Positions 16,583 to 25,651 of a stretch of DNA of 64,000 nt are shown here, one piece after another. Source of the DNA: Lachnospiraceae bacterium (GTDB lineage: Bacteria; Bacillota; Clostridia; Lachnospirales; Lachnospiraceae). Within the stretch, counting starts at the first letter, position 1. Every line of letters starts with the position of its first letter. Below the pieces are notes generated by a model that was not told where the DNA came from, ran no database searches, and was given only the letters and a program-made list of their open reading frames with translations. The DNA lies in assembly GCA_024403355.1 (NCBI GenBank), contig JAKSRW010000010.1, positions 17,708 to 81,707 of the forward strand, given 5' to 3'. The translations under genes and the position numbers were made by a program.

Positions 16583-18004
16583 TCACGAAACCGGAAGCGT
16601 GAAGGAAAACTCCGTTCCTACGCCCTCGGTACTGATAACATTGATATTTTCGTCATGCGCGGTAATAATTTCTCTTACAATTGAAAGACCAAGACCTGTA
16701 CCCTTCTTGTCCTTTCCGCGGGATGAATCACTTTTGTAAAAGCGGTCCCAGATTTTTTTAATGCTGTCCTTCGGAATTCCGCAGCCGGTATCCTTCACAC
16801 GGATGAGAGTCTTACTTCCCTTAATCTCCGCACCGATAAGTATTTCCGAACCGCTTTCCGAAAATTTAATTGCATTGTCCGTCAGGTTGTAAATAACCTG
16901 CTCTATTTTACCCTGGTCAGCGTCCACAAACATATCGGCTTCTTCGAACTGCAGCCTGATAGTAAGCTTCTTCTGCCTGCAGATTCCCTCAAAGGAATCC
17001 GCGATTCTTTTTATAACTCTGTTAATATTAAAGCTCTTGATATTAAGCTTCACAGCCCCGCTGTCCATACTGTTCAGATCAAGTATATTGCTGGTCAGCT
17101 TATGAAGTCTTTCTGCCTCAAAAAGGATAATATCAAGGTACTTGTCCTTTGACTCAAAGGGAATGGTGCCGTCCTTTATCGCCTCTGCATAGCCCTTGAT
17201 TGAAGTCAGCGGAGACCTGAAATCATGTGAAATATTGGCAATAAATTTTCTCTGCTTTTCCTCTGTATTCTGAAGCTCGCCGACCATGTAGTTAATGGTA
17301 TCACCCAGCTCACAGAATTCATCATGCCCTTTAATCTTTATCTTATGCTCATAATTTCCCTTGCCGTACTCGATAGCCGCTTTTCTGATTTTCTTCACGG
17401 GAAATACGGTAAAAAGGAAAATAACGATATACATCAGCAGGAATACACCGCATATCATAATAATGGATACATTCAGAATATCCATATTTTTATTCAGTGC
17501 TGATATCAGCTGTGACATAGGCACAATCACACATACATAGCCGGCTGTTTTATAGTTGCTCATAACCGGCGCCGATGCGACTGCAACCGCTTCGCCCTCT
17601 TCCCTTATCCTGATATCCTCAGAGAATTCCCTTCCGAGAACCAACGGGTCCATTATTTCCTCTTCGATACTCTTCATATCAAGTTCATTATCAGTATCGA
17701 TAATAACGGTTCCCGCTGAATTCACAAGCAACAGGCGCGCCTTCACTATCCTGGCGATTCGCTGAAGCTCGCCGCGGACATGGGAAACATCGGCATTGTA
17801 ATAATATGCCGAAACAGTATTATCGGCAATGCCCTCAGCCACATTGCTGTAGCGTTCTCTGAATTCCGAACGAATCCTGTCCTCGTATCTTCCGGTTCCC
17901 CAGAAATTTACTGCCAGAATGATAAGTATAACCGCAATCAGATAACATACTATCAGCTTAACGGAAATTTTCACGTCTGCCCCCATTCCGTGCCCGTAAG
18001 GCAC
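16583..18004 (-). CDS. Sensor histidine kinase
   Basis: A 473-residue membrane kinase: transmembrane helix near 14-33, an extracytoplasmic sensor of about 135 residues, a second helix near 180-203, a HAMP linker, a HisKA domain with H260 in NISHDFRSPLTS, and HATPase_c with NLTDNAIKFS, DTGCGIP and GTGLGLSI. It is paired with the response regulator just upstream. The start is uncertain: GTG at 18004 or ATG at 17986, neither with a strong ribosome binding site. The signal is unknown; the downstream HtrA-like gene hints at envelope stress. Confidence 0.9.
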   Translation of the reverse strand: MPYGHGMGADVKISVKLIVCYLIAVILIILAVNFWGTGRYEDRIRSEFRERYSNVAEGIADNTVSAYYYNADVSHVRGELQRIARIVKARLLLVNSAGTVIIDTDNELDMKSIEEEIMDPLVLGREFSEDIRIREEGEAVAVASAPVMSNYKTAGYVCVIVPMSQLISALNKNMDILNVSIIMICGVFLLMYIVIFLFTVFPVKKIRKAAIEYGKGNYEHKIKIKGHDEFCELGDTINYMVGELQNTEEKQRKFIANISHDFRSPLTSIKGYAEAIKDGTIPFESKDKYLDIILFEAERLHKLTSNILDLNSMDSGAVKLNIKSFNINRVIKRIADSFEGICRQKKLTIRLQFEEADMFVDADQGKIEQVIYNLTDNAIKFSESGSEILIGAEIKGSKTLIRVKDTGCGIPKDSIKKIWDRFYKSDSSRGKDKKGTGLGLSIVREIITAHDENINVISTEGVGTEFSFTLPVS

Positions 18005-18031
18005 TGTAAATGATAATGCTTTCTGACCGTT

Positions 18032-18751
18032 TTATCGGTTTACAAGGTCAAATTTATAGCCTACGCCCCATACGGTGGCGATACTCCACTGGTCCGTATC
18101 CTTTATTTTTTCACGAAGACGCTTGATATGAACATCAACGGTTCTGGTATCGCCTGCATACTCATAACCCCAGATTCTGTCCAAAAGCTGCTCTCTTGAA
18201 AAAACCCTGTTCGGATTTGACATAAGGAAATAAAGAAGCTCAAGCTCCTTGGGCGGCATATCAACACTCTCACCCATATATTTTACGGTGTAATTATCCT
18301 TGTTTACCGTAATATCCTTATAGCTTACCTGTTCACCCTTCGCCTCGGGCTCCGAAGCGGGCTCTGCATTATTGCGTCTTCTTAACACGGCACGCACTCT
18401 GGCCACAAGCTCCTTTGAATCAAAGGGCTTTACCATATAATCGTCCGCACCGAGCTCAAGACCAAGCACCTTATCAAAGGTTTCGCCCTTTGCCGAAAGC
18501 ATGATTACGGGTACCTGAGAGGTTTTCCTTATCTGCCTGCAGACCTGATAGCCGTCGATACCGGGAAGCATGAGGTCTAACAGCACAAGGTCCGGAGAAA
18601 AACGCTCAAATTCCAGAAGCGCCTCCTCCCCATCGTAGGCAATACTTGTTTCGAAGCACTCCTTCATAAGATAGAGCGAAACAAGCTCTGCGATGTTGCT
18701 GTCATCATCTACTATAAGTATTTTCTGTCTGTCTGCCATTTTATTAACCAA
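18032..18751 (-). CDS. OmpR/PhoB-family response regulator
   Basis: A 239-residue regulator with a receiver domain (acidic pocket DDD near 15-17, phospho-acceptor D59 in LLDLMLPG, conserved K in MVKPFD) and a C-terminal winged helix (FSREQLLDRIWGYEYAGDTRTVDVHIKRLREKI). The linker contains a Glu/Pro-rich stretch. The frame begins at TTG 18751 but MADRQK at 18739 fits the family better. It lies 13 nt after mutS2 and is the partner of the kinase that follows. Confidence 0.9.
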   Translation of the reverse strand: MVNKMADRQKILIVDDDSNIAELVSLYLMKECFETSIAYDGEEALLEFERFSPDLVLLDLMLPGIDGYQVCRQIRKTSQVPVIMLSAKGETFDKVLGLELGADDYMVKPFDSKELVARVRAVLRRRNNAEPASEPEAKGEQVSYKDITVNKDNYTVKYMGESVDMPPKELELLYFLMSNPNRVFSREQLLDRIWGYEYAGDTRTVDVHIKRLREKIKDTDQWSIATVWGVGYKFDLVNR

Positions 18752-18764
18752 AATCCTTCCAAAC

Positions 18765-21140
18765 TCAATTATCCTTAAATGTTACTATCGTGACACCGTG
18801 ATCCCCCTCACCAAAGCTTCCGAGTCTGTATTCCCTGACATAATTCAGCCTTCTGAGGTGCTCATGCACGGCAGTCTTCAGCGCACCGGTTCCGCGTCCG
18901 TGTATGATGGAAACCTGTGTAAGATGCGCCAGATAAGCATCATCAAGATATTTATCAACGATAGGAAGTGCTTCATCAACACGCATTCCGATAATGTTGC
19001 ACTCCGTACTTATATTCATATGCTTTGAGAACTTAATAAGATCTGAGCCTGTCTTTTTCTTCTCCTTAACCTCGGGAACGCTGTCAAGAATTTCGATATC
19101 GCTTACCTTAACCTGTGTCCTCATGGCACCCATCTGAACATAAAGCTCACCCTTTGCATTGGGAAGCGCCATAACCTTTGCATTTACATCAAAGCTGAGA
19201 ACGTGTACATCGTCACCGATTTTCAGATCGCCGATTTTCTTTGCCGACTTCTTTTTAGGCTTTGCTTCAAGCTTCAGACTGTCATTTTTCTCTGAAAGCA
19301 TGCCGCGAAGTCCGCTTCTCTCCTGCTCCATTTCCTTGACAGATGCACTTGCACCCAGCTTATTGAGCTTTCGGATGCTTTCATCGGCATATTCCTTTGT
19401 ATCCTCGAGAATCTTCTTTGCCTTCTCGTTTGCCTCACGGATTACACGCTCCTTTGCGGCATCAAGCTTACGCTGCTTTTCCTCCCAGCGGGCCTTAAGC
19501 TCAGTCGCCTGTTTACGTGCCGCCTCAGCCTCTGCAAGGGCCTCGTCAGTTACGCGCTGCTTCTGTTCGAGTTCACTTATTACGTCCTCGAAGCTCTTAT
19601 CCTTTGTTCCGATAAAGCTTTCAGCCATGGCAATTACATCATTTTTAAGGCCAAGCTTTCTCGAAATTGCAAACGCATTACTCTTTCCGGGAATACCGAT
19701 AAGTAGCCTGTAGGTAGGGCTCAGCGTCTCTACATTAAACTCACAGCAGGCATTCGAAACGCCCGGTGTCGATAATGCAAAAACCTTAAGCTCCGCATAA
19801 TGTGTGGTCGCCATAACATGCACATTTTTATTATGCAGGTAGGTAAGAATACTCATTGCAAGGGCTGCACCCTCAGTCGGGTCGGTTCCCGCACCAAGCT
19901 CGTCAAAGAGCACAAGTGAGTGCTTATCGGCTGATTCAAGTATCGAAACCGTATTCTTCATATGTGATGAGAAGGTTGACAGACTCTGTTCAATGCTCTG
20001 CTCATCACCTATATCGGCATAGACCTCCTTAAAAATCGAAAGCTCTGAACCGTCAAAGGCAGGAATATGAAGACCCGCCTGTCCCATTATCGTAAAAAGA
20101 CCAACGGTCTTCAGTGAAACCGTCTTTCCTCCCGTATTGGGACCTGTGATGACAAGCAGTGAAAACTCATCACCCAGCCAGATATCAATAGGCACCACCT
20201 TCTTATGGTCAATAAGCGGATGTCTGCCCTTTTTTATATTTATATAACCGTTTTTATTGAAAACGGGCTCTGAACCCTTCATTTCCTTTGAAAGAAGACC
20301 TCTTGCAAAAATAAAGTCGAATTCAGCGATTGTATCAATATTGTATTTAAGATTTGCAGTTTCGGGATAGAGGCTCTCCGAAAGTACGGCAAGCACCTTC
20401 TCGATTTCCTCTTTTTCCTTTATTGCAAGCTCTTTAAGCTCGTTATTAAGTCTTACCACGGCCATAGGTTCGATAAACACCGTTGAACCGCTTGATGACT
20501 GGTCATGCACCATTCCGGGGAAATGATTTTTGTGCTCTGCCTTAACAGGAATACAGTAGCGGCCGTCACGCATTGTGATAAGATTATCCTGAAGAATCAG
20601 CTTATTGTCCTGCGAATTGATTATGGAATTAAGCTGATCCCTGATTTTGTCATTTGCAACCTTCATGCTCCGCCTTACAGCTCTGAGGCCCGCACTGGCA
20701 TCATCTGCCATTTCCTCCTCCGAAATAATGCAGCGAAGTATCTCGTTGTTAATAGTTTTTAGGGGTTCAAGCAGGCCAAAGCGCTCGGTAAGGCAGTCTG
20801 CAGGGCTGTCCTCGTCCTGCTTTCCGTAGCTCTTTATATGCGCTGTTGCGGTAAGTACCGAGCTGATATGAAGAAGCTCACCCATTCCCAGTACCGACCT
20901 GATTTCAAGTCTCTTGATTGAGCCTCTTATATCGTGAATTCCCGAGAAGGAAAGGCTTCCCTTCTGATAAATTCTGGCCAGCGCCGCTGAGGTCTCTGCC
21001 TGTCTTTCCCTGATTTCCTCGAGGTTTGTAACCGGTAAAAGATTTCTGCACTTCTCCTTACCGATTGACGAACCCGCAAGGTGCTCAAGTCTGTCTATTA
21101 TTTTAAAATATTCAAGTGTTTTTAATGCTTTTTCGTTCAT
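18765..21140 (-). CDS. mutS2: MutS2 ATPase/endonuclease, ribosome-rescue and recombination-control protein
   Basis: A 791-residue protein with MutS-type core and clamp, the ATPase domain (Walker A GPNTGGKTVSLKT, Walker B LVLFDELGAGTDPTEGAAL), a long charged coiled coil (residues about 500-620) and a C-terminal Smr domain (DEALPIVDKYLDDA, VSIIHGRGTGALK). MutS2 family members split collided ribosomes and limit recombination. The start is ATG 21140, MNEKALKTLEYFKI; 16 codons upstream are open but not conserved in type. Confidence 0.95.
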   Translation of the reverse strand: MNEKALKTLEYFKIIDRLEHLAGSSIGKEKCRNLLPVTNLEEIRERQAETSAALARIYQKGSLSFSGIHDIRGSIKRLEIRSVLGMGELLHISSVLTATAHIKSYGKQDEDSPADCLTERFGLLEPLKTINNEILRCIISEEEMADDASAGLRAVRRSMKVANDKIRDQLNSIINSQDNKLILQDNLITMRDGRYCIPVKAEHKNHFPGMVHDQSSSGSTVFIEPMAVVRLNNELKELAIKEKEEIEKVLAVLSESLYPETANLKYNIDTIAEFDFIFARGLLSKEMKGSEPVFNKNGYINIKKGRHPLIDHKKVVPIDIWLGDEFSLLVITGPNTGGKTVSLKTVGLFTIMGQAGLHIPAFDGSELSIFKEVYADIGDEQSIEQSLSTFSSHMKNTVSILESADKHSLVLFDELGAGTDPTEGAALAMSILTYLHNKNVHVMATTHYAELKVFALSTPGVSNACCEFNVETLSPTYRLLIGIPGKSNAFAISRKLGLKNDVIAMAESFIGTKDKSFEDVISELEQKQRVTDEALAEAEAARKQATELKARWEEKQRKLDAAKERVIREANEKAKKILEDTKEYADESIRKLNKLGASASVKEMEQERSGLRGMLSEKNDSLKLEAKPKKKSAKKIGDLKIGDDVHVLSFDVNAKVMALPNAKGELYVQMGAMRTQVKVSDIEILDSVPEVKEKKKTGSDLIKFSKHMNISTECNIIGMRVDEALPIVDKYLDDAYLAHLTQVSIIHGRGTGALKTAVHEHLRRLNYVREYRLGSFGEGDHGVTIVTFKDN

Positions 21141-21189
21141 AATACTTATTTCTTTCTGTTTACCTGCAGGCTGAACGGACCCCGGCAAT

Positions 21190-21684
21190 CTACTGCTTCC
21201 ACTTCAGTCGGTGAAGATTTCCCACCGGATTAAGCTCAGAAAAACCATTCTGGCGCAGTGCCTCATATGTCACGATAGCCACAGAATTACCAAGGTTCAG
21301 TGAACGTATGTCGCCGACCATGGGAATTCTGATACAGGTATCCTCGTGATCGACAAGGATTTCCTCGGGTATTCCCGCGCTTTCCTTGCCGAACATTATA
21401 TAATCATCAGGTCCGAAGCTGACCTCCGTATAGGTCTGATGGGCCTTTGTCGTTGCATAAAAGATCCTTACTCCGGGATGCTTTTCGCAAAAGTCCTCAT
21501 AATTTTCATAGATGTAATATTCAAGCTTTGACCAGTAATCAAGGCCCGCACGCTTGAGATGCTTATCATCAATTACAAAACCGAGAGGCTTTATCAGATG
21601 GAGCACTGAACCCGTTGCCACACAGGTTCTTCCGATATTTCCGGTATTCTCAGGAATTTCCGGCTCGTGAAGCACAATATTCAT
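21190..21684 (-). CDS. trmL: tRNA (cytidine(34)-2'-O)-methyltransferase TrmL
   Basis: A 164-residue SPOUT methyltransferase that modifies the wobble base of tRNA-Leu isoacceptors. The family motifs are complete: EPEIPENTGNIGRTC, LDYW, IMFGKESAGIP, IRIPMVGDIRSLNLGNSVAI. It sits between the aminotransferase gene and mutS2, with 45 and 49 nt gaps, so it is probably part of the same transcript. Confidence 0.95.
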   Translation of the reverse strand: MNIVLHEPEIPENTGNIGRTCVATGSVLHLIKPLGFVIDDKHLKRAGLDYWSKLEYYIYENYEDFCEKHPGVRIFYATTKAHQTYTEVSFGPDDYIMFGKESAGIPEEILVDHEDTCIRIPMVGDIRSLNLGNSVAIVTYEALRQNGFSELNPVGNLHRLKWKQ

Positions 21685-21729
21685 TGTTCAAACTCTGCGG
21701 AGGATACTCCGCAGCCTTTCCTGCCGTAA

Positions 21730-22893
21730 TTATTTCTGATATTTCTTTACGAAGCGTGCAATACGCTCGAGTGCAATCTTAATTTTGTCAATTGAGTAAG
21801 CATAGGAAATACGAAGGTAGCCCTCTCCGCTGTCACCGAAAGCTGTACCGGGGACAACCGCAACCTTCTCTTCCTCGAGAAGCTTTGTTGCGAACTCCTC
21901 TGAGGTCATGCCTGTACCCTTTATGCAGGGGAATACATAGAATGCGCCTCTGGCCTCAAATGTGGGAAGTCCCATTTCACGAAGCTCATGGATAAGGAAA
22001 CGTCTTCTCTGGTCATAAGCCTCAGTCATCATTTCAACATCGCTGTCACCGTTCTTTACTGCCTCTACTGCCGCATACTGGCTGGTTGTGGGTGCACACA
22101 TGATGGCAAACTGATGAAGCTTTGTCATCTGTGCAATGATATTTGCGGGTCCTACTGCATATCCGAGTCTCCAGCCTGTCATTGCGTATGACTTAGAGAA
22201 ACCATTGATAACGATGGTTCTTTCCTTCATTCCGGGGAATTCCGCAATGGAGGTATGCTTCTCACCATAGGTGAGCTCAGAATAAATTTCATCTGAAATG
22301 ACAAATAAATCCTTCTCGATAATTACATCAACAATATCTGCAAGCTCTGCTCTTGACATTACAGAACCTGTAGGATTGTTGGGGAAGGGAAGAATAATCA
22401 CCTTTGTCTTCTCGGTGCAGGCATCGAGAATCTGCTGTCTGGTAAGCTTAAACTCGACCTCGCCCTTGAGCTCGATAATAACGGGCTTACCGCCTGCCAT
22501 AATGATACAGGGCTCATAGGAAACATAGCTGGGCTGAGGTAAAAGTACCTCATCGCCGGGATCAAGCATTACACGAAGGCCCATATCAATAGCTTCGCTG
22601 CCGCCGATGGTAATAAGACTCTCGCTCTTCCAGTCATATGAAAGGTTGAAACGTCTCTTAAGGTAATTACAGATTTCAACACGAAGCTCCTTTAAGCCTG
22701 CGTTTGAGGTATAATAGGTTCTTCCCTTTTCAAGTGAATAGATACCCTCCTCGCGGATATGCCAGGGTGTATCAAAGTCAGGCTCGCCGACACCGAGTGA
22801 AATAGCGTCCTTCATCTCACTTACAATATCAAAAAACTTTCTGATGCCCGAAGGCTTAATATCTACAATTGTTTTATTTAACGGATCTCTCAT
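21730..22893 (-). CDS. Class I/II PLP-dependent aminotransferase
   Basis: A 387-residue fold-type I aminotransferase (MalY/PatA/AspC group). Visible are the substrate segment SLGVGEPDFDTPWHI, YTSNAGLKELR, the FPNNPTGSVMS loop, the PLP lysine in NGFSKSYAMTGWRLGYAVGP and the C-terminal arginine in YLRISYAYS. Aromatic or aspartate aminotransferase activity is likely; the exact amino acid cannot be told. It follows an Lrp/AsnC regulator gene by 99 nt, which fits control by amino acid supply. Confidence 0.88.
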   Translation of the reverse strand: MRDPLNKTIVDIKPSGIRKFFDIVSEMKDAISLGVGEPDFDTPWHIREEGIYSLEKGRTYYTSNAGLKELRVEICNYLKRRFNLSYDWKSESLITIGGSEAIDMGLRVMLDPGDEVLLPQPSYVSYEPCIIMAGGKPVIIELKGEVEFKLTRQQILDACTEKTKVIILPFPNNPTGSVMSRAELADIVDVIIEKDLFVISDEIYSELTYGEKHTSIAEFPGMKERTIVINGFSKSYAMTGWRLGYAVGPANIIAQMTKLHQFAIMCAPTTSQYAAVEAVKNGDSDVEMMTEAYDQRRRFLIHELREMGLPTFEARGAFYVFPCIKGTGMTSEEFATKLLEEEKVAVVPGTAFGDSGEGYLRISYAYSIDKIKIALERIARFVKKYQK

Positions 22894-22992
22894 ATTATTT
22901 ATTCGCCGAAAAAACGGCTTTCCTCCTGTATTATGCTTCAGGACATTTCACGCGCAATTTGGCAAAATGTCCGCTATTTTATTTTTTCTGCA

Positions 22993-23484
22993 TCAGGGTG
23001 AAACAGGAATACGTGAATCCTCTTCATCGACCTGCATTACAATTCCCTGATCCTTATATTTCTTTAATACAAAATGTGTTGCCGTGCTGAGAATTGCTTC
23101 CATGGGTGCCAGCTTTTCTGAAACGAAGCTTGCAACCTCACGCATGCTCTTACCTCTGATGATAACGGTAAGGTCAAAGCCGCCTGACATAAGATATACA
23201 GACTCAACCGCATCAAATTTATAAATTCTCTCGGCAATTTTATCAAAGCCCTGTCCACGCTGGGGAGTAACCTTAACCTCGATCAGCGCTGTTACTTTTT
23301 CGTTTGAAAGCTTGTCCCAGTCAATAAGTGTGGGATATCCGCAAATAATTTTATCTGCTTCCATTTCGGCTATAGCAACGCTGACTTCCTGCTCGGTACT
23401 ACCCAGCATAATGGCCAGCTCCGCCGCGGCTGCTCGTCCGTCTTTAGCTAATGTTCTTAAGATTTTCTCTTTTAATTCGTTCAT
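22993..23484 (-). CDS. Lrp/AsnC-family transcriptional regulator
   Basis: A 163-residue protein with an N-terminal winged helix-turn-helix (KEKILRTLAKDGRAAAAELAIML) and a C-terminal RAM ligand-binding domain (VTALIEVKVTPQRG, VESVYLMSGGFDLTVII). Ribosome binding site GGAG upstream of ATG 23484. Being next to an aminotransferase gene on the same strand suggests that it senses an amino acid and controls this operon. Confidence 0.9.
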   Translation of the reverse strand: MNELKEKILRTLAKDGRAAAAELAIMLGSTEQEVSVAIAEMEADKIICGYPTLIDWDKLSNEKVTALIEVKVTPQRGQGFDKIAERIYKFDAVESVYLMSGGFDLTVIIRGKSMREVASFVSEKLAPMEAILSTATHFVLKKYKDQGIVMQVDEEDSRIPVSP

Positions 23485-23526
23485 ATCTGCTCTCCTTTTC
23501 CCCCCGTATCACGGTACAGGGAATAA

Positions 23527-24033
23527 TTATCCTTTTGATTTATTCAGAAATCTTCTGATTTCACCGTTAACCACAACTCTGTCGTTGCTGTTATTTGTGT
23601 ATCCAATTATTGCGGCATTAACACCTGCATTTTTGAGTTCTTCAATCGTTTCACCCGCATTTGCCGCCGCAAGCACCGCAGCGCCTGCGGATTTTGCCTC
23701 ATAGGGACTAATATCCGCAAAATCGCACATTTCTATGGCAATCTGTCTGATGGGAATTGCCGAAAGCTCGATGGTCATTCCGCACCCGAGCTGTTCCCCC
23801 AACCGCCAAAGTGAACCAAAAACCCCGTCCCCAAGGGACCATTCCAGGTAGTCCGCACTGCAGATTTGCTCTCCTGCGAGGTCACCTTCGAGCTGAGCCT
23901 TTCCACGGTTAAGGTAGTTGGCCGGATAACGACCAATAAGCGTCTCCCACTGCCGCTCCATTATTTCGAGCGCAGCCTCAGAAGCCGCATAACCGGTCAT
24001 TATTATAGCCATTTCATTATACTCCTGATTCAT
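23527..24033 (-). CDS. Stand-alone AIR-synthase/HypE-type C-terminal domain protein
   Basis: A 168-residue protein whose sequence matches only the C-terminal half of the AIR synthase/HypE/ThiL superfamily: IIMTGYAASEA, then DGVFGSLWRLGEQLGCGMTI, IPIRQIAIEMCDFADISPYE, SAGAAVLAAANAGETIEELKNAG and NAAIIGYTNNSNDRVVV. The N-terminal ATP-binding half is missing and no remnant lies upstream, since the start (ATG 24033) has its own AAAGGA site. It is 42 nt before the Lrp regulator gene. Function unknown; assignment is by eye. Confidence 0.62.
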   Translation of the reverse strand: MNQEYNEMAIIMTGYAASEAALEIMERQWETLIGRYPANYLNRGKAQLEGDLAGEQICSADYLEWSLGDGVFGSLWRLGEQLGCGMTIELSAIPIRQIAIEMCDFADISPYEAKSAGAAVLAAANAGETIEELKNAGVNAAIIGYTNNSNDRVVVNGEIRRFLNKSKG

Positions 24034-24126
24034 GCTGCCATCCTTTTGCCATCCGGCCGCTTTCATCGATACTCTTCTTTACTGCTTACAGTCTGTTGAA
24101 ATACACCTGTTCTTGTGTTACTATTA

Positions 24127-24228
24127 TCACATAAGTGATCCGAAAACGGAAAGAACAAGGGCTAATACAACGATTGCCGCAATAACAATTGTAATGGTTC
24201 TCTGTGTTTTTTTGTTGTAAAAATTCAT
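24127..24228 (-). CDS. Small single-helix membrane protein, 33 residues
   Basis: ATG at 24228 to TGA at 24127 encodes a basic start (MNFYNKKTQRT), one hydrophobic helix (ITIVIAAIVVLALVLSVFG) and a stop. AAGGTTAAC precedes the ATG. Similar tiny KKTQ-plus-helix proteins are common in Firmicutes genomes, from memory. It lies about 90 nt upstream of the AIR-synthase-like gene on the same strand and divergent from the gene at 24290. No function can be assigned. Confidence 0.6.
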   Translation of the reverse strand: MNFYNKKTQRTITIVIAAIVVLALVLSVFGSLM

Positions 24229-24289
24229 TTGTTAACCTTACCTTTCTTTCCCCCATTCAGGATTAATACCTTTATAAATGAGGATTTAT

Positions 24290-24892
24290 ATGAATATTCC
24301 ATATTTTGGTCTTGTAATAATATTTGTAGTCTGGCTTAGCTATGAGCTTCATAAATCACGACGTAAAAACGAGAAAGCCTCCGAGGATTTCTGGGAACGT
24401 GAAATCGAAGCCGGCTCTGTACGACGCCAGAGTACCGATGATATAAAATTCATCTGCTTTGACACTTCCGTTCTGCCCTTGGACCGCGGCGAGCCCGACA
24501 GTGAGCTCGAAAGTCTCTGTGACAGAATCGAAAAGCTGTCTGTTAAAAAAATAGCCGATTTATCCGCCTACACCAATACCGATTTGAAAATGAAATACGG
24601 TGTGGCTAATTTTCAGGAGCTAAGCGAAGCTGATACACGCTTTACCTCACTCACTCCGCTTGTAGGTAATCTCTGTAATTATTTATACGAAAATAACCGT
24701 TCCGATGAAGCGATGAAGGTCTGTGAATATGCAATAAATATCGGCATCCACACCTCTGTTGTAATGCTCACCCTTGCAAAAATTCACAAGGACAGGGGCG
24801 AGAGTCAAAAAATCGCTTCACTTCTGGCCATAGCCAAAGAGGACAAAAAATGTCCTGCTTCCTTAATCGAAAAGCTTAACGGTTTTCTTTAA
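24290..24892 (+). CDS. Membrane-anchored protein with helical-repeat C-terminus
   Basis: A 200-residue protein with an N-terminal transmembrane helix (MNIPYFGLVIIFVVWLSYEL), a charged linker and an alpha-helical C-terminal half resembling TPR units (NLCNYLYENNRSDEAMKVCE, VMLTLAKIHKDRGESQKI). The start is ATG 24290 with AGGA 6 nt upstream, in preference to an ATG at 24278. Its stop overlaps the stop of the convergent exonuclease gene. Family not recognised. Confidence 0.72.
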   Translation: MNIPYFGLVIIFVVWLSYELHKSRRKNEKASEDFWEREIEAGSVRRQSTDDIKFICFDTSVLPLDRGEPDSELESLCDRIEKLSVKKIADLSAYTNTDLKMKYGVANFQELSEADTRFTSLTPLVGNLCNYLYENNRSDEAMKVCEYAINIGIHTSVVMLTLAKIHKDRGESQKIASLLAIAKEDKKCPASLIEKLNGFL

Positions 24893-25611
24893 TAAAGCGG
24901 CTTTCCATAGCTGGCAATAATATTATCAATTCTGCGGGACGCTTCGCTTTTTGTGAGCGTCTCGTAATTTATATCTGCCTGAAGGCCATGATAACGTAAA
25001 AGAGCGCCGAGATACTTAATCTGTTTATCTGTCGCAGGTTCAGTTTTCTTCGGCTTATAGCACATCTCAACAGGCTTAAAGGCCTCGGGTGAGCTTTCAC
25101 CGAATTCCTTTAACAGTCCGAAATATACCTCAGCGGTAGCCTTTGCATCGCAGTAAGCCCTGTGTGCGGCTTCATTTACCACACCGTAACGCTCACACAT
25201 GGCTGAAAGCTTACGTTCGGGCATATCAGCGCAGCACTGCTTGGCGATTTTTAAGGTATCAATTCCTTTTTTTCTGAAATCCCTGTTTATTCTGAGGGCC
25301 GCCATTGTCAAAAAGCTATGGTCAAAGCCAAGATTATGGCCCATTATAACCTCATCCTCCGCAACAAACGCCAAAAACTTCTCCATCTGTTCACTTTCGA
25401 AGGGGGCGGAATCAATATCTGCCTGAGCGATACCGGTCAGTTCTGCAATTCTCTGAGGTATCGGAATTTCCTGCCTTACAAATTCGGAAAACTCTTCAAC
25501 CGGAACTCCGTTTCTGTACTTTACGGCACCTATTTCAATTATTCTTTCTTTTTCGGCGCTGAGTCCCGTGGTCTCCACATCGACACAAACAAAATCCTTT
25601 ATGAATGACAT
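24889..25611 (-). CDS. DnaQ-like 3'-5' exonuclease (DNA polymerase III epsilon family)
   Basis: A 240-residue protein. The DEDDh exonuclease motifs are complete: ExoI DVETTGL near residue 11, ExoII GHNLGFDHSFL near 92, ExoIII HRAYCDAKAT near 152. The C-terminal 60 residues (KQIKYLGALLRYHGLQ) are an additional small helical domain. Its usual role is proofreading or repair; since it is stand-alone, its partner polymerase is unknown. It is 40 nt downstream of endonuclease III on the same strand. Confidence 0.88.
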   Translation of the reverse strand: MSFIKDFVCVDVETTGLSAEKERIIEIGAVKYRNGVPVEEFSEFVRQEIPIPQRIAELTGIAQADIDSAPFESEQMEKFLAFVAEDEVIMGHNLGFDHSFLTMAALRINRDFRKKGIDTLKIAKQCCADMPERKLSAMCERYGVVNEAAHRAYCDAKATAEVYFGLLKEFGESSPEAFKPVEMCYKPKKTEPATDKQIKYLGALLRYHGLQADINYETLTKSEASRRIDNIIASYGKPLY

Positions 25612-25651
25612 ACGTTTTCCGTTCTGCTTTCTAAAATTATCTTTTGTCTTA

